Shown here in pieces: positions 10,084-21,654 of a DNA stretch of 64,000 bases; position 1 is the stretch's first letter, and each line of letters begins with the position of its first letter. Source of the DNA: Mixta theicola. Its GTDB lineage: Bacteria > Pseudomonadota > Gammaproteobacteria > Enterobacterales > Enterobacteriaceae. The stretch spans positions 62,001 through 126,000 of the forward strand of contig NZ_NWUO01000007.1 of NCBI RefSeq assembly GCF_002895925.1. Direction: 5' to 3'. Both the position numbers and the translations under genes were made by a program. Under the pieces are notes generated by a model. It was not told the DNA's origin. It searched no databases and was given only the letters and a program-made list of their open reading frames with translations.

Positions 10084-11362
10084 CCAGAACTTTCACATAG
10101 GCGCTGGCGCGCTGTTCCTGCATCCAGGTTTGCGCTTCTTCAGCGAATTTACGGTTAAACAGCAGACGGTAAGCGCGCTCTTTCTGCGCCGCATCGGTCT
10201 TATCAACCTGACGCGTGTCCAGCAGCTGAATCAGATGCCAGCCAAAAGAGGAGTGAACCGGCTGACTGGTTTCGCCTTTATGCAGGCGCAGCAGCGCATC
10301 ACGGAAGGCCGGATCGAAGATTTCCGGTGAACTCCAGCCCAGATCGCCGCCCTGGTTTGCCGAGCCCGGATCGTCAGAGAACTGCCTGGCTGCCGCTGCA
10401 AAGCTGGTTTTTCCGCTTTTAATGTCGCTGGCAATCTGCGTCAGTTTCTGGCGCGCCTGGTCATCGGTCAGAATCGGCGACGGCTTAAGCAAAATATGAC
10501 GCGCATGTACTTCGGTCACCGAGATATTCTGTTTTTCGCCGCGCAGGTCATTAACTTTCAGGATATGGAAGCCGACGCCGGAACGAATAGGCCCCACGAT
10601 ATCGCCTTTTTTCGCCGTGCTCAGCGCCTGAGCAAACAGGGTCGGCAGCTCTTCGATTTTGCCCCAGCCCATGTTGCCGCCCTGCAAAGCCTGCGGATCG
10701 GCGGAGTAGGTCACCGCCAGCTTACCGAAATCAGCGCCGCTGTTCAGTTCGCTCATCAGCTGCTTCGCCAGGGTTTCCTGATCGTCAACCTGCTGCTGCG
10801 TCGGGTTTTCCGGCAGCGGCAGCAGGATATGGCTGATATTCAGCTCGGTGCCCTGCGTATTTTGTGCGGAGATCTGCTTTGCCAGCGTATCCACTTCCTG
10901 CGGCAGAATGGTTACGCGACGGCGCACTTCATTGTTACGCACTTCCGCAATCTGCATCTCTTTGCGGATCTGCTCACGGTAGGCGTTGTAGTTCACGCCG
11001 TCATACGCCAGACGGCTGCGCATCTGATCCAGCGACATATGGTTCTGGGCGGCAATATTGCTAATCGCCTGGTCCAGCTGTTGATCGGAGATCTGTACGC
11101 CCATCTGCTTGCCCATCTGCAGGATAATATTATCCATTACCAGACGTTCAACAATTTGATGGCGCAGCGTGCGGTCATCGGGCAGCTGCTGTCCAGCCTG
11201 CTGCGCCTGCGCTTTCACCGAATGCATCATGCCATCAACATCACTTTCCAGTACGACGCCGTTATTGACCACGGCGGCGACTTTATCAACTACCTGCGGG
11301 GCTGCGATCGCGGCGTTAGCGGCCAGCGCCACACCCAGTATCAGCATTCTCCAGTTCTTCAT
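10067..11362 (-). CDS. surA: Periplasmic chaperone / peptidyl-prolyl isomerase SurA
   Basis: Main periplasmic chaperone for outer-membrane beta-barrel proteins. 431 residues (E. coli 428). A signal peptide is clear: [20 protein letters not shown] ahead of [13 protein letters not shown]. The N-terminal chaperone region is followed by two parvulin domains, each with the blocks ISHILLPLP...[13 protein letters not shown] and [11 protein letters not shown]...[12 protein letters not shown]. The start is chosen at MKNWRM because it begins the signal peptide; 14 further upstream codons lack family similarity. SurA is needed for LptD folding, and its gene follows lptD by 53 bases. Confidence 0.97.
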   Translation of the reverse strand: MKNWRMLILGVALAANAAIAAPQVVDKVAAVVNNGVVLESDVDGMMHSVKAQAQQAGQQLPDDRTLRHQIVERLVMDNIILQMGKQMGVQISDQQLDQAISNIAAQNHMSLDQMRSRLAYDGVNYNAYREQIRKEMQIAEVRNNEVRRRVTILPQEVDTLAKQISAQNTQGTELNISHILLPLPENPTQQQVDDQETLAKQLMSELNSGADFGKLAVTYSADPQALQGGNMGWGKIEELPTLFAQALSTAKKGDIVGPIRSGVGFHILKVNDLRGEKQNISVTEVHARHILLKPSPILTDDQARQKLTQIASDIKSGKTSFAAAARQFSDDPGSANQGGDLGWSSPEIFDPAFRDALLRLHKGETSQPVHSSFGWHLIQLLDTRQVDKTDAAQKERAYRLLFNRKFAEEAQTWMQEQRASAYVKVLDANAQ

Positions 11363-11415
11363 ACTTTTTCCATTTTCTTTCCGCACTGCGGGTTTGCCTG
11401 TCAAACATTACAACA

Positions 11416-13776
11416 TCAGAAAGCGCGCTGGTAAGGCAGAATGCCCTGACGTAGCATTTGGTTGGAGCCCAGTCCGTAGTTCGGGCTCAGGCCACGCAGC
11501 TCAATGTTGAATGAGATTTGGTTTTCATACTTACTGTCGTCGTTTTCCCAGCCGTTAATTTTACGCTGGTAACCCACGCGGACGGCATAACAGCACGAAC
11601 TATACTGTAAGCCCACCAGTTGCTCAGCCGCCTTTTTCTCTTTGGTGTCGTAGTAGTACGCGCCTACCACGGCCCAGGAGTCAGCAATTGGCCAACTGGC
11701 CGTCATCCCAACCTGCGAAATACCGTTTTCGTAAATCGGATTGTTGGTAATGTTGCGGTTCAGCGCGCTGGCCACATATTCCGGGCTGCTGTAACGGTAG
11801 TTCAGCTGCACCATGCGGTCAGCATCACGACGGTATTCCACTACCGCGTTGCCCTGCGCAATATTATCCAGACGCGTATCGTACTGAACGCCGCCACGTA
11901 CGCCCCAACGGTCGCTGACGCGCCACCAGGTATCACCGGCCCAGATCAGGCTTCCGGTATCATCTTCGTCGCTGGTGGTATTCAGCCCGGTACGCGACGG
12001 GGTAAACGAGTAGATTTGACCTACGGATACGTTAAAACGTTCAACCATATCGGTATCATAAATACGCGTGGTCAGGCCGCTGGCGACCTGGTTGGCTGAA
12101 GCGATACGATCCAGGCCGCTGTAGGTACGGTCGCGGAACAGGCCGGTATAGTCGGTTTGCAGCAGCGTGGAGTCGTACGCCTGGATATGGCTCTGGTCGC
12201 GATACGGCACATAAAGATACTGTATGCGCGGTTCAAGCGTCTGGGTGTAGCCTTCCGCCCAGTTCATATTGCGCTCGAACACCATGCGTCCATCCATTTT
12301 GAACTGCGGCATGACGCGGTTAACATCTTCTTTTAATTGATTATTTTCATTGCCACTCAGGGAGTTATAATAATCAATATTGCTTTGCTGGTAGTGGGTC
12401 GCCAGCAACTTCACCTCGGTGTTCAGGCTGCCCCATTCATTAGCCAGCGGCAGGTTGATGGTCGGCTCCAGATGCAGGCGCACCGCATCCGGACGATCGT
12501 CATTAACGTTGGTAAATTGTACCGCCTGCGCATAAAGATGCATGTCAAACGGGCCAACGTCATTCTGGTAATAGTTGAAGTCAAACTGCGGCTGCGCACG
12601 ATAAATGTTGCGCGTGCTGTTGGTGTCAAAAATCTGGAAATCTTTACTGGAGAGCGTGGCGTCCCAGTGGGTATCCGCATAGCCGACGCTGAATTTCTGC
12701 GAAGCGTAGCCATCGGTAGTGGAATAGTACTTAGAGTCGAGATCGTTGAAGTAATAGGGATCGCTGACTTTGGTGTAGTTAGCGCTAAAGCGCCAGTGCT
12801 GCTGATAAACGCCGGCATGGCGCCAGTAGAACAGCCAACGGTTAGCGTCGCCATCGTCGCTGCCGCGCGCCGCTTCGTCACGCTTGTATTCATCATCGCT
12901 CGGCAGATAGTCAAACTCGACCAGGCCGGTACCGGCGGTGGTGAGATAGCGGAATTCGTTCTGCCACTGCAGGCCGCGCTTGCTCTGGTAGTTTGGCGTG
13001 ATGGTGGCGTCCATCTGCGGCGCGATATTCCAGTACCAGGGCAGCGCAAACTGAAAGCCGTCATTGTTACTGTATTTAGCGTTGGGGATCAGAAAACCAG
13101 AGCGGCGACGATCGCCGATCGGCAACTGCAGGTAAGGGCTATAGAAGACCGGGACGGCGCCGATTTTAAAGCGCGCGTTCCAGATTTCAGCCACTTCCTC
13201 TTCACGGTCCTGAATGACCTGCGAGCCGACCACGCTCCAGCTATTGCTGCCCGGCAGGCAAGAGGTAAAGGAGCCGTTTTCCAGGATGGTGTAGCGGCTG
13301 TTGCCGCGCAGTTTCATCTGATCGGCGGTGCCGCGCCCCTGACGACCGACCATCTGATAATTGCCGTTCCAGACGTTGGTATCTTTGGTGTTCAGGTTAG
13401 ACCAGGCTTTTGGCCCTTTCAGAATGACCTGGTTGTCATCATAGTGCACATTGCCCAGCGCATCGACGGTGCGAAGCGGCGTGGTCTGGCCTGGCTGTTG
13501 GCGCTGATGCAGCTGAACTTCGTCGGACTGCAGGCGGCTGTTGCCCTGCTGAATATCCACCTTGCCGGTAAACACCGCATCGTCGGGATAGTTACCCTTC
13601 GCATTATCAGAATGTATCGTTACCGGCAGTTGATTGGCGTCACCCTGAACCACGGGACGAGTATAGTTTGGTACGCCCAGCATACACTGCGACATTAAAT
13701 CGTCGGCGAGGGCGTGCTGACTATAAAGCGCTGCGCCAATCATTGTGGCCAGCAGTGTGGGTATACGTTTTTTCAT
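11416..13776 (-). CDS. lptD: LPS-assembly outer-membrane protein LptD
   Basis: Outer-membrane barrel that, with LptE, inserts lipopolysaccharide into the outer leaflet. 786 residues (E. coli 784). It has a signal peptide ([19 protein letters not shown]...ALA), a periplasmic beta-jellyroll (about 50-200), then a 26-strand barrel domain. The four cysteines that form the essential non-consecutive disulfides are present: one in SQCMLGVP, one in SCLPGSN and a Cys-Cys pair in [12 protein letters not shown]. Start at MKKRIP by signal-peptide logic. Promoter-proximal gene of the leftward operon, divergent from djlA across ~180 bases. Confidence 0.98.
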   Translation of the reverse strand: MKKRIPTLLATMIGAALYSQHALADDLMSQCMLGVPNYTRPVVQGDANQLPVTIHSDNAKGNYPDDAVFTGKVDIQQGNSRLQSDEVQLHQRQQPGQTTPLRTVDALGNVHYDDNQVILKGPKAWSNLNTKDTNVWNGNYQMVGRQGRGTADQMKLRGNSRYTILENGSFTSCLPGSNSWSVVGSQVIQDREEEVAEIWNARFKIGAVPVFYSPYLQLPIGDRRRSGFLIPNAKYSNNDGFQFALPWYWNIAPQMDATITPNYQSKRGLQWQNEFRYLTTAGTGLVEFDYLPSDDEYKRDEAARGSDDGDANRWLFYWRHAGVYQQHWRFSANYTKVSDPYYFNDLDSKYYSTTDGYASQKFSVGYADTHWDATLSSKDFQIFDTNSTRNIYRAQPQFDFNYYQNDVGPFDMHLYAQAVQFTNVNDDRPDAVRLHLEPTINLPLANEWGSLNTEVKLLATHYQQSNIDYYNSLSGNENNQLKEDVNRVMPQFKMDGRMVFERNMNWAEGYTQTLEPRIQYLYVPYRDQSHIQAYDSTLLQTDYTGLFRDRTYSGLDRIASANQVASGLTTRIYDTDMVERFNVSVGQIYSFTPSRTGLNTTSDEDDTGSLIWAGDTWWRVSDRWGVRGGVQYDTRLDNIAQGNAVVEYRRDADRMVQLNYRYSSPEYVASALNRNITNNPIYENGISQVGMTASWPIADSWAVVGAYYYDTKEKKAAEQLVGLQYSSCCYAVRVGYQRKINGWENDDSKYENQISFNIELRGLSPNYGLGSNQMLRQGILPYQRAF

Positions 13777-13958
13777 ACGCGGTATCGAGAATTCCGTAAT
13801 TACTGGCATCATGCCGACAAAACGGTCAGAGACTAACGTACTGAACTGCGTTGCGCCAGTGTTAATCCTTGTCTGTCCGCGTTGCCGTTAGGCAGTGAGA
13901 TAAATGACAGGTATGATAATGCAATTTTTAGCCTTCGGCATGGCGAATTGAGGAGTAT

Positions 13959-14777
13959 ATGCGCTATTGGGGAAAAGTAATTGGTCTGCTGCTGGGATTG
14001 TTATCCGGCGCGGGCTTTTGGGGTTTGCTGTTAGGGCTGATGCTTGGCCACCTGGTAGATAAAATCCGCGCAACGCAGGGAAAATCCTGGTTTTCTAACA
14101 ATCAAACCCGGCAAACCATTTTTTTCCGCACCACGTTTCAGGTGATGGGACATCTTACCAAGTCAAAAGGGCGGGTAACCGAAGCGGATATTCAGATCGC
14201 CTCACAGCAGATGGATCGTATGCGGCTGCATGGCGCGGTGCGCACTCAGGCGCAGCAGGCGTTTCGTGAAGGCAAGCAGAGCGATTATCCACTGCGCAAC
14301 AAGCTGCGTGAGCTGCGCAGCGCCTGTTTTGGTCGCTTTGATCTGATTCGAATGTTTTTAGAAATTCAGATTCAGGCCGCGTTTGCTGATGGCTCACTGC
14401 ATCCTAACGAGCGTCAGGTGCTGTACGTGATAGCTGAGGAGCTGGGAATTTCGCGCATGCAGTTCGAGCAGTTTCTGCGCATGATGGAAGGCGGCCAGCA
14501 GTTTGGCGGCGGGCAGCATTCATGGGGCGGAGCCGGGCAGGGCTATGGCGCGCAGCAGGGACCGACGCTGGAAGCAGCCTGTAAGGTGTTGGGCGTGAAA
14601 CCTACCGATGATTACATGACGATTAAGCGCGCCTGGCGTAAGCAGATGGCGGAGCATCATCCCGATAAGCTGGTGGCGAAAGGCTTGCCGCCGGAGATGA
14701 TGGAGATGGCGAAGCAGAAGGCGCAGGAGATTCAGGCCGCCTGGGATCTGATTCGCAAGGAACGAAATTTTAAATAA
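13959..14777 (+). CDS. djlA: Membrane-anchored DnaJ-like co-chaperone DjlA
   Basis: 272 residues (E. coli 271). It has a single N-terminal transmembrane segment (about 6-30, glycine- and leucine-rich; [20 protein letters not shown]), a central TerB-like helical domain (about 55-180), a Gly/Gln-rich linker, and a C-terminal J domain (about 205-272) with the diagnostic HPD in AEHHPDKL. It stimulates DnaK ATPase and, when overproduced in E. coli, activates the Rcs phosphorelay. The gene is divergent from lptD and followed by an unusual repeat block rather than directly by rluA. Confidence 0.96.
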   Translation: MRYWGKVIGLLLGLLSGAGFWGLLLGLMLGHLVDKIRATQGKSWFSNNQTRQTIFFRTTFQVMGHLTKSKGRVTEADIQIASQQMDRMRLHGAVRTQAQQAFREGKQSDYPLRNKLRELRSACFGRFDLIRMFLEIQIQAAFADGSLHPNERQVLYVIAEELGISRMQFEQFLRMMEGGQQFGGGQHSWGGAGQGYGAQQGPTLEAACKVLGVKPTDDYMTIKRAWRKQMAEHHPDKLVAKGLPPEMMEMAKQKAQEIQAAWDLIRKERNFK

Positions 14778-14783
14778 TTTTTC

Positions 14784-14947
14784 GGGAAGGCTGAGTCAGT
14801 CTGCAACAGGTTGGTGCCGGTTGCGGCAGGGCTGGTTCAGTCTGCAACGGGTTCGTGCTTATTGCGGGAAGGCTGGTTCAGTCTGCAACAGGTTCGTGCT
14901 TATTGCGGGAAGGCTGAGTCAGTCTGCACCAGGTTCGTGGCGGTCGC
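14784..14947 (+). repeat. Four tandem copies of a 41-bp repeat
   Basis: Units begin at 14784, 14825, 14866 and 14907 and each is exactly 41 bases. A representative unit starts GGGAAGGCTGGTTCAGTCTG and ends GTTCGTGCTTATTGC. Units 2 and 3 are almost identical; units 1 and 4 share the variant CTGAGTCAG and diverge at the 3' end. A partial fifth start (GGAAGGGCC) runs into the next element. The array lies seven bases after the djlA stop. Frames through it stay open on the plus strand, but composition and position argue against coding. Confidence 0.85.
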
Positions 14948-15050
14948 GGAAGGGCCGGGTCCATCGGCGGCACGGCATGAACCCATCCCTGGGGCCTCCG
15001 CCCACGCCTTCCCTGGCGCGGGAGGTCCGCCTCCCGGCCCCGGCCCTTCC
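14948..15050. repeat. GC-rich inverted repeat (possible structured intergenic element)
   Basis: Perfect 12-base arms GGAAGGGCCGGG (14948-14959) and its complement (15039-15050) enclose ~79 very GC-rich bases. These include an internal hairpin, GGGAGG-TCCG-CCTCCC (15020-15035). It looks like a BIME- or REP-type intergenic element rather than a gene. The following 15051-15281 up to the rluA stop holds nothing recognisable. Confidence 0.6.
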
Positions 15051-15281
15051 ACTCCCTCAATCCCGCGCTTCGATACTTAACCATACAAACCACATTGTTA
15101 TCTAATCAGCGGCAAACAGAAATCACCACCGTTGAAACAGCGGCGCACAGGCGACTCAGAAGTGTGGGAACGGGCCGCCCGCCGCTGACGGCTCCATAAT
15201 CAACAAACCACGCACACCTGCCGCTGTGTCACCATAACCATCGGCCACACAAACCCGCCGCAAACAGCACCGCAAAACCAA

Positions 15282-15935
15282 TCAAAAATCGGCAGGCTGG
15301 CGAAAAGTCATCTTATTGCCAAACGCGGGATGCGTAATGGTTAGCCACTCCGCATGCAGCTGCAGACGCGGCGCCATCGCCAGGGCCGCCTCGTGCGCAT
15401 AAAAACGATCGCCTAAAATTGGATGTCCTAACGCCTGCATATGCACGCGCAGCTGATGCGAGCGTCCGGTAATCGGCTTCAGCTGGATGCGGGCGCTATT
15501 ATCCGCCGCCCGCTCCAGCACCTGATACTCCGTTTGCGCCGACTTGCCGGTATCAAAGCACACCTTCTGCATCGGACGATTCGGCCAGTCGCAAATCAGC
15601 GGCAAATCCACCACGCCTTCATCTTTCTGTGGATGGCCCCAGATGCGGGCAACGTAGCTTTTTTCCGGCTCGCGCTCGCGAAACTGACGCTTCAGTTCGC
15701 GCTCGGCGGCCTTGGTCAGCGCCACAACCAGCACGCCGCTGGTGGCCATATCCAGACGATGTACCGATTCAGCCAGCGGGAAATCGCGCTGAACGCGGAT
15801 CATTACGCTATCCTTATGCTCCTCAAGACGCCCAGGGACAGACAATAACCCGCTCGGCTTATTGACCACCATAATGTGATCGTCCTGATACAGAATATGC
15901 AGCCAGGGTTCCAGCGGCGGGTTATAGGGTTCCAT
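15282..15935 (-). CDS. rluA: rRNA/tRNA pseudouridine synthase RluA
   Basis: Dual-specificity enzyme forming pseudouridine 746 in 23S rRNA and pseudouridine 32 in several tRNAs. 217 residues (E. coli 219). The catalytic aspartate is in the family motif SVHRLDMATSGVLVVA (about residues 58-73). PLICDWPNRPMQKVCFD and LKPITGRSHQLRVHMQALGHPILGDRFY are the other conserved blocks. Downstream of rapA on the same strand with a 23-base gap, so probably co-transcribed. Confidence 0.96.
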   Translation of the reverse strand: MEPYNPPLEPWLHILYQDDHIMVVNKPSGLLSVPGRLEEHKDSVMIRVQRDFPLAESVHRLDMATSGVLVVALTKAAERELKRQFREREPEKSYVARIWGHPQKDEGVVDLPLICDWPNRPMQKVCFDTGKSAQTEYQVLERAADNSARIQLKPITGRSHQLRVHMQALGHPILGDRFYAHEAALAMAPRLQLHAEWLTITHPAFGNKMTFRQPADF

Positions 15936-15958
15936 AGCCTGTGTGTTCTCCGGTTAGC

Positions 15959-18862
15959 TTACTGATGAGAAACGACGATCAGACGCAGCGCATCCAGACG
16001 CCAACCGGCATCGTTCAGGCTGGCTAACACTTCGCTGCGATTGCTTTCCAGCGCGGCTATCTCATCCTCACGGATATTCGGGTTAACCGCTTTCAGCGCC
16101 TGCAGACGCTCCAGCTCGGCGCTCAGCTTCTCATCCGCCTCAACGCGTGCCGCGTCAATCAGCTTACGTGCCGCTTCCGCTGCCTGCGGCTCCGCCAGCT
16201 GAAGAATAGCGTGCACATCCTGCTGCACCGCATTCACCAGCTTACTGCCGTTATGACGATTCACCGCGTTCAGCTGACGGTTAAAGCTCTCAAACTCCAC
16301 CTTATCGGCCAGATTAGTGCCTTTACGATCGACCAGTAGACGCATCGGCGTCGGTGGCAGGAAACGCGTCAGCTGCAGATGCTTCGGCGCCTGCGCCTCA
16401 ACCACGTAAATCAGCTCCATCAGCAATGTGCCGACCGGTAGCGCCTTATTCTTCAATAGCGACAGGGCACAGCTGCCGGTATCGCCCGACAAAATAAGAT
16501 CGAGGCCGTTGCGAATAATCGGATGCTCCCAGGTTATATACTGCGCGTCTTCACGCGACAGCGCCTGAGCGCGATCGAAGGTAATGGTACAACCTTCTTC
16601 CGGCAGGCCTGGAAAATCAGGCACCAGCATATGATCGGACGGCGTCAGTACAATCAGATTATCGCTGCGATCTTCCTGATTAATGCCGACAATATCGAAC
16701 AGGTTGAGCGCGAAATTCACCAGCTCAATATGATTATCCTGCAGGCTGATTTCATCGGCCAACGCTTCGGCTTTCGCGCCGCCGTTGGAATTCAGCTCCA
16801 GCAGCCGGTCGCGGCCCTGTTCCAGCTGGGAACGCAGCGCGTTGTGCTGCTTGCGGCAGGCCTGAATAAATTCGTCCAGCCCTTCGCTGTTCTCCGGCGC
16901 GGCCAGATACCCGATCAGCTGCTCATGCACGCTATCGTACACGGTGCGGCCGGTCGGGCAGGTATGCTCAAAGGCGTCCAGTCCCTCGTGATACCAGCGC
17001 ACCAGCACCGACTGTGCGGTCTTCTCCAGATACGGCACCATGATCTCAATATCACGCGCCTGACCGATACGATCGAGACGGCCAATACGCTGTTCCAGCA
17101 AATCAGGGTTAAACGGCAAATCGAACATCACCAGCCGATTAGCGAACTGGAAGTTACGGCCTTCTGAACCGATCTCAGAGCAAAGCAGCACCTGCGCGCC
17201 ATCCTCTTCCGAGGCGAACCAGGCAGCGGCGCGATCGCGATCGATCAGCGAAAGACCTTCATGGAATACCGCAGCGTGAATACCTTCACGTTCGCGCAGC
17301 ACCTGCTCCAGCTGCAGGGCGGTCGCCGCCTTGGCGCAGATCACCAGGACTTTCTCATCGCGGTTACTGGTCAGATAGCCCATCAGCCATTCGACGCGCG
17401 GATCAAAATTCCACCAGGTGCCGCTGTCGCCTTCAAATTCCTGATAAATCTGCTCCGGATAAAGCATATCGTGCGCGCGCTCTTCGGCCGATTTGCGCGC
17501 CGCCATAATGCCGGAAACCTTAATTGCCGTCTGATACTGCGTCGGCAGCGGCAGACGGATCTGATGCAGCACGCGCTGAGGGAAGCCTTTTACCCCGTTA
17601 CGGGTGTTGCGGAACAGCACGCGGCTGGTGCCGTGACGATCCATCAGCATACGAATCAGCTCTTCGCGCGCCGCCTGCTTGCCTTCGCCCTTACCGTTAG
17701 CGGTCTGCAGCAACGGCTCAATATCCTGCTCGCCGATAAGATCGCTCAGCGCGTTCATCTCATCGTTACTGATTGCCTTATCTTCCAGCAGCGTGGCGAC
17801 CGCATCGGCCACCGGGCGGTAATTTTGCTGTTCGGCGACAAACTGCTCAAAATCGTGGAAACGATCGGAGTCCAGCAGGCGCAGACGGGCGAAGTGGCTC
17901 TCCATGCCCAACTGTTCAGGCGTTGCCGTCAATAGCAGCACGCCGGGGATCTGCTCCGCCAGCTGCTCAATCACCTGATATTCACGGCTCGGCTCGCCTT
18001 CGCTCCATGCCAAATGGTGCGCTTCATCCACCACCAGCAGATCCCATTCGGCGTCGGCCAGCAGTTCCAGACGCTGCTTGTTACGGCGCACGAAATCAAG
18101 CGAACAGATAATCAGCTGCTCGGTATCGAACGGGTTATCGCTGTCGTGCTGGGCTTCAGCATAGCGCGCGTCGTCAAACAGCGAAAAGCGCAGGTTAAAG
18201 CGGCGCAGCATTTCCACCAGCCACTGATGCTGCAGCGTTTCCGGCACCACGATCAGCACGCGATCGGCGCGACCAGCCAGCAGCTGTTGATGAATAATCA
18301 TCCCGGCTTCGATGGTTTTGCCCAGGCCAACCTCATCCGCCAGCAGCACGCGCGGCGCATGGCGACGGCCTACATCATGGGCAATATGCAGCTGATGCGG
18401 GATCAGGTTAGTGCGCATTCCGCGCAGCCCGCTGATGGGCAAACGATACTGCTCGCTCTGATAGCGGCGCGCACGGAAACGCAGCGCAAAGCGATCCATA
18501 CGATCAAGCTGACCGGCGAACAGACGATCCTGCGGCTTGCTGAACACCAGCTTGCTGTCGAGCAGCACTTCGCGCAGCTCTACGGGTTCCTGAGTATCCA
18601 GACGGGTACCGATATAGGTTACCAGGCCATTATCATTGCGCACTTCGACCACTTCCAGCTGCCAGCCTTCATGGCTGGTAACGGTATCGCCGGGATTGAA
18701 GATCACACGGGTAATGGGAGAATCATTTCGGGCATAGAGACGGTTTTCACCGGTAGCAGGGAAAAGCAGGGTAACCATACGGGTATCCAGTGCAACCACA
18801 GTTCCCAGTCCCAGTTCGCTTTCCGTGTCGCTGATCCAGCGTTGACCAAGTGTAAAAGGCAT
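15959..18862 (-). CDS. rapA: RNA polymerase-associated SWI2/SNF2 ATPase RapA
   Basis: Recycles RNA polymerase from stalled post-termination complexes. 967 residues (E. coli 968). N-terminal Tudor-like domains ([18 protein letters not shown]) precede the SF2 ATPase core: Walker [19 protein letters not shown] near 165-182, DEAH box [10 protein letters not shown] near 278, motif [12 protein letters not shown], and C-lobe motifs including [10 protein letters not shown] and [13 protein letters not shown]. Full length with no disruption. A ~150-base gap separates it from polB upstream. Confidence 0.97.
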   Translation of the reverse strand: MPFTLGQRWISDTESELGLGTVVALDTRMVTLLFPATGENRLYARNDSPITRVIFNPGDTVTSHEGWQLEVVEVRNDNGLVTYIGTRLDTQEPVELREVLLDSKLVFSKPQDRLFAGQLDRMDRFALRFRARRYQSEQYRLPISGLRGMRTNLIPHQLHIAHDVGRRHAPRVLLADEVGLGKTIEAGMIIHQQLLAGRADRVLIVVPETLQHQWLVEMLRRFNLRFSLFDDARYAEAQHDSDNPFDTEQLIICSLDFVRRNKQRLELLADAEWDLLVVDEAHHLAWSEGEPSREYQVIEQLAEQIPGVLLLTATPEQLGMESHFARLRLLDSDRFHDFEQFVAEQQNYRPVADAVATLLEDKAISNDEMNALSDLIGEQDIEPLLQTANGKGEGKQAAREELIRMLMDRHGTSRVLFRNTRNGVKGFPQRVLHQIRLPLPTQYQTAIKVSGIMAARKSAEERAHDMLYPEQIYQEFEGDSGTWWNFDPRVEWLMGYLTSNRDEKVLVICAKAATALQLEQVLREREGIHAAVFHEGLSLIDRDRAAAWFASEEDGAQVLLCSEIGSEGRNFQFANRLVMFDLPFNPDLLEQRIGRLDRIGQARDIEIMVPYLEKTAQSVLVRWYHEGLDAFEHTCPTGRTVYDSVHEQLIGYLAAPENSEGLDEFIQACRKQHNALRSQLEQGRDRLLELNSNGGAKAEALADEISLQDNHIELVNFALNLFDIVGINQEDRSDNLIVLTPSDHMLVPDFPGLPEEGCTITFDRAQALSREDAQYITWEHPIIRNGLDLILSGDTGSCALSLLKNKALPVGTLLMELIYVVEAQAPKHLQLTRFLPPTPMRLLVDRKGTNLADKVEFESFNRQLNAVNRHNGSKLVNAVQQDVHAILQLAEPQAAEAARKLIDAARVEADEKLSAELERLQALKAVNPNIREDEIAALESNRSEVLASLNDAGWRLDALRLIVVSHQ

Positions 18863-19015
18863 AGATAATTAGCTCGATTCTCGTAATAACAGATGTCATG
18901 CTCCCGCTCGGACAATAGCGTTGCGGCCAGGCAATAATGTGTCTGGTTGATGCTCAGGAGCGGTGAAGTTCAGGAAGGGCGCTATGGTACTGGAAGGTAA
19001 TGGATTCGTCACCTG

Positions 19016-21375
19016 TCAAAAAAGCCCCAGCTGCCCGGTAATCAGTGTAGCAAAGTCATCCTGCACAAAGGGCAATATCCCGTCGGCCACCGGCTGCAGC
19101 TGCTTATGCAAATAATGATCGTAGTCCAGCGGCGACGTTCGCGCCTCCAGCGGCTCCGGGCCGGAAGTGGCGATCACGTAGCGAATAGAACCGCCTTTTT
19201 GATACTGCAGCGGACGGCCCAGCTTTTTATTATGCTCGTCTGCCAGGCGGCCGCGCGCACGTGCGGCGGCACATTACGCTCATATTCGTGCAGCGGACGG
19301 CGCAGCCGCTTTTTATACACCAGCTGCGCATCCAGCTCGCCGTTCAGCAGCTGGCGCACCGTGGTGCGAATATAGTCCTGCCAGGGCTGCCCACGAAAAA
19401 TACGACCATACAGTTCCTGCTGGAACTGCTGCGCCAGCGGCGTCCAGTCGGTACGTACCGTTTCCAGCCCTTTAAACACCATCCGTTCCCTGTCGCCTTC
19501 GCGAATTAAACCCGCGTAGCGCTTTTTGCTGCCCTGTTCCGCGCCGCGAATGGTCGGCATCAGAAAACGGACAAAATGCGTTTCATATTCCAGCTCCAGC
19601 GCGCTTTCCAGCTGATATTCCGCCTGTAAATGGGTGCGCCACCACTGATTTACGTGGCTGACCAGCTGTCGGCCAATGGTATCGGCGCTGGCGCTGTCAT
19701 GAGGGGCTTTCAACCAGACAAAGGTGGAATCGGTATCGCCATAAATAACCGTGAAACCCTGTGCCTCTATTAGCTGGCGCGTCTGCTGCATAATTTCGTG
19801 CCCGCGCAGGGTAATCGACGAGGCCAGACGCGGATCGAAAAAGCGACAGGCGCTGGTGCCCAGCACGCCGTAGAAGGCGTTCATAATAATCTTTAATGCC
19901 TGCGACAAGGGTTTATTGCCCTGACGTTTCGCCTCTTCCCGTCCCTGCCAGATTTGGTTAACCATCGCGGGCAAACAGTGGTTATGCCGGGAAAAGCGCG
20001 CGTGACGGAAACCGGGCACCGAGGCGTCATCTTGCGGATGCGCCAGCCCTTCGATCAGGCCCACCGGATCAATTAAGAAAGTACGAATAATAGCGGGATA
20101 AAGGCTTTTATAATCCAGCACCAGCACCGAGTCGTACAGGCCGGGACGCGAATCCATCACATAGCCGCCGGGGCTGGCCTCCGGCGCAATCTCGCCGAAA
20201 TTAGGCGCAACAAAGCCGGCGCGATGCATACGCGGAAAATAGAGCTGGCTGAAGGCCGCCACCGATCCGCCGTGCCGATCCGCCGCCAGGCCGTTGACGC
20301 TGGCGCGCTCCAGCAAAAAAGGCATCAGCTCGGTTTTCTGGAAGATGCGCGTGACCAGCTCGCAGTCTTTCAGGTTATAGCGCGCCAGCGCGGGCTTATC
20401 GCTGGCGAAGCGCTGATTGATCTCTTCCATCCGCTGCCACGGATTATTAATCGCCTTACCTTCGCCCAGCAGCTGTTGCGCAACCGACTCCAGGCTAAAC
20501 GAGTCGAAGCTCCAGAAGGCGGACTTCAGCGCCTCGATGCCGTCGATAATCAGACGGCCCGTCGCCTGCGCAAAAAACACGCCGGGCTTAAAACCGTGTT
20601 CGCGCCATTCCAGCGGCTGCTGGTTGCGCCCCAGACGCAATGGAATGCCATAGCGGTCGGCATGTTTTTGCAGGACGCGCAGATCAAACTGCACGACGCT
20701 CCAGCCAATCAGCACATCAGGATCGTGCGCGGCGAACCAGGCGTTCAGTTTTTCCAGCAGCTGCGGGCGGCTGGCAACATAGTGCAGCTCAAAATCGATC
20801 TGGCTGGCATCGCCGTTTTCCGGCCCTAACATCCAGACAATGCGCTGACCGCAGCCTTCTATGCCAATGCAGTAGAGTTCGCCGTGCTGGTTAGTTTCAA
20901 TATCGAGCGAGGCCCACTTCAGCGGCGGACGATAATCGGGATGCGGCTTAAGGCGGGCATTGATTAAATCAACGCCCGCTGGCTCACCGCTAAACCAGAC
21001 CGGCGCGGTAATAAAGCGCTCCATCAGGAAACGATCAGGCGGACGCACGTCCGCTTCATACAGTGGGATGTTGTTTTCACGCAGCAGCTTTTCCAGCCGC
21101 TGGAGCTGGCGATACTGTGAACAGTAAAGGCCCAGCACCGGACGCTGACGGAAATCTTTCAGATCGAGCGGCGTCAGCCGCCAGTGGCGTTCATTGGTCA
21201 ATAGCCGCTGCGCTTGCTGCTGATATTCGGCGGGCAAAAAGGCGACTGATTCCTGCGGCGGCAGCACCAGACGCTGCGGCCCGTTATCGGTCGCCAGCCA
21301 TAGTACGATCTCGGTGCCGTTTGGCGTATCGCGCCAGTGGCGCGTTAGCAAAAAGCCTGCGCGGATATTGCTCAC
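19016..21375 (-). pseudogene. polB: DNA polymerase II, single-base frameshift near the 3' end
   Basis: Family B polymerase used in translesion synthesis and replication restart. From the start at 21375 the frame matches E. coli PolB (783 aa) through the exonuclease ([19 protein letters not shown]) and polymerase motifs ([23 protein letters not shown]). After NVPPHVRAA, near residue 700, it goes out of frame and stops at 19174. Adding one C in the GCGGCCGCC context near 19245-19250 restores [16 protein letters not shown] and continues to ...ATLITGQLGLF at 19016, for 786 residues in total. The lost portion is the C-terminal thumb end. It is either a real inactivation, a truncated form or an assembly indel; everything downstream of the break is well conserved, so the lesion is very recent or artefactual. 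Confidence 0.85.
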
Positions 21376-21450
21376 CAGAAGCCTCTGAAAACCTGAAAAC
21401 TGCGCTGATTATAACATGTTTATTTATACAGTGCTCAGGCCGCTTGCGAC

Positions 21451-21654
21451 GTGGCGAAGGGTTTGAATTCGGGACAGGTCTTGCATCAGCTTCTCATTTT
21501 CACCGGTATCAATGAGCGGTTAACGATACCGCATTGGACGCGGCTGCGTAAAAAGCCGCGTCGGCAGGGAGCGCACTGAATGACAGCTTTAACCTTTCCT
21601 TGTACTGTTTTTTCTACTCAGAGAAAAATGGATGACAGGGCGGCGGCGGATATG
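21451..21654 (+). repeat. Left copy of a 204-bp near-identical repeat (5' end of the DUF3289 cassette)
   Basis: Matches 23909-24112 without gaps and with about ten mismatches by eye. The first 129 bases form an open 42-codon tail (VAKGLNSGQVLHQLLIF... ending RRQGAH) whose stop TGA is directly followed by the ATG of the DUF3289 gene. The remainder is the first 25 codons of that gene. The tail looks like the 3' end of an upstream gene copied along with the cassette. I do not recognise its family. Confidence 0.8.

Noticed and set aside
10496-11434. 312-codon open frame antisense to surA
   Set aside because: Complement of surA; no recognisable motif or plausible ribosome-binding site.
12337-13698. 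453-codon open frame antisense to lptD
   Set aside because: Lies wholly within lptD on the other strand, and its residues look like a GC-bias shadow with no domain features; LptD is full length and well conserved.
14784-14947. CRISPR array
   Set aside because: Units are contiguous 41-mers without unique spacers, and no cas genes are nearby.
14811-15105. Two overlapping ~90-codon frames across the 41-bp repeats
   Set aside because: Composed of repeat and low-complexity Pro/Gly/Arg sequence; open only because of high GC, with no start context.
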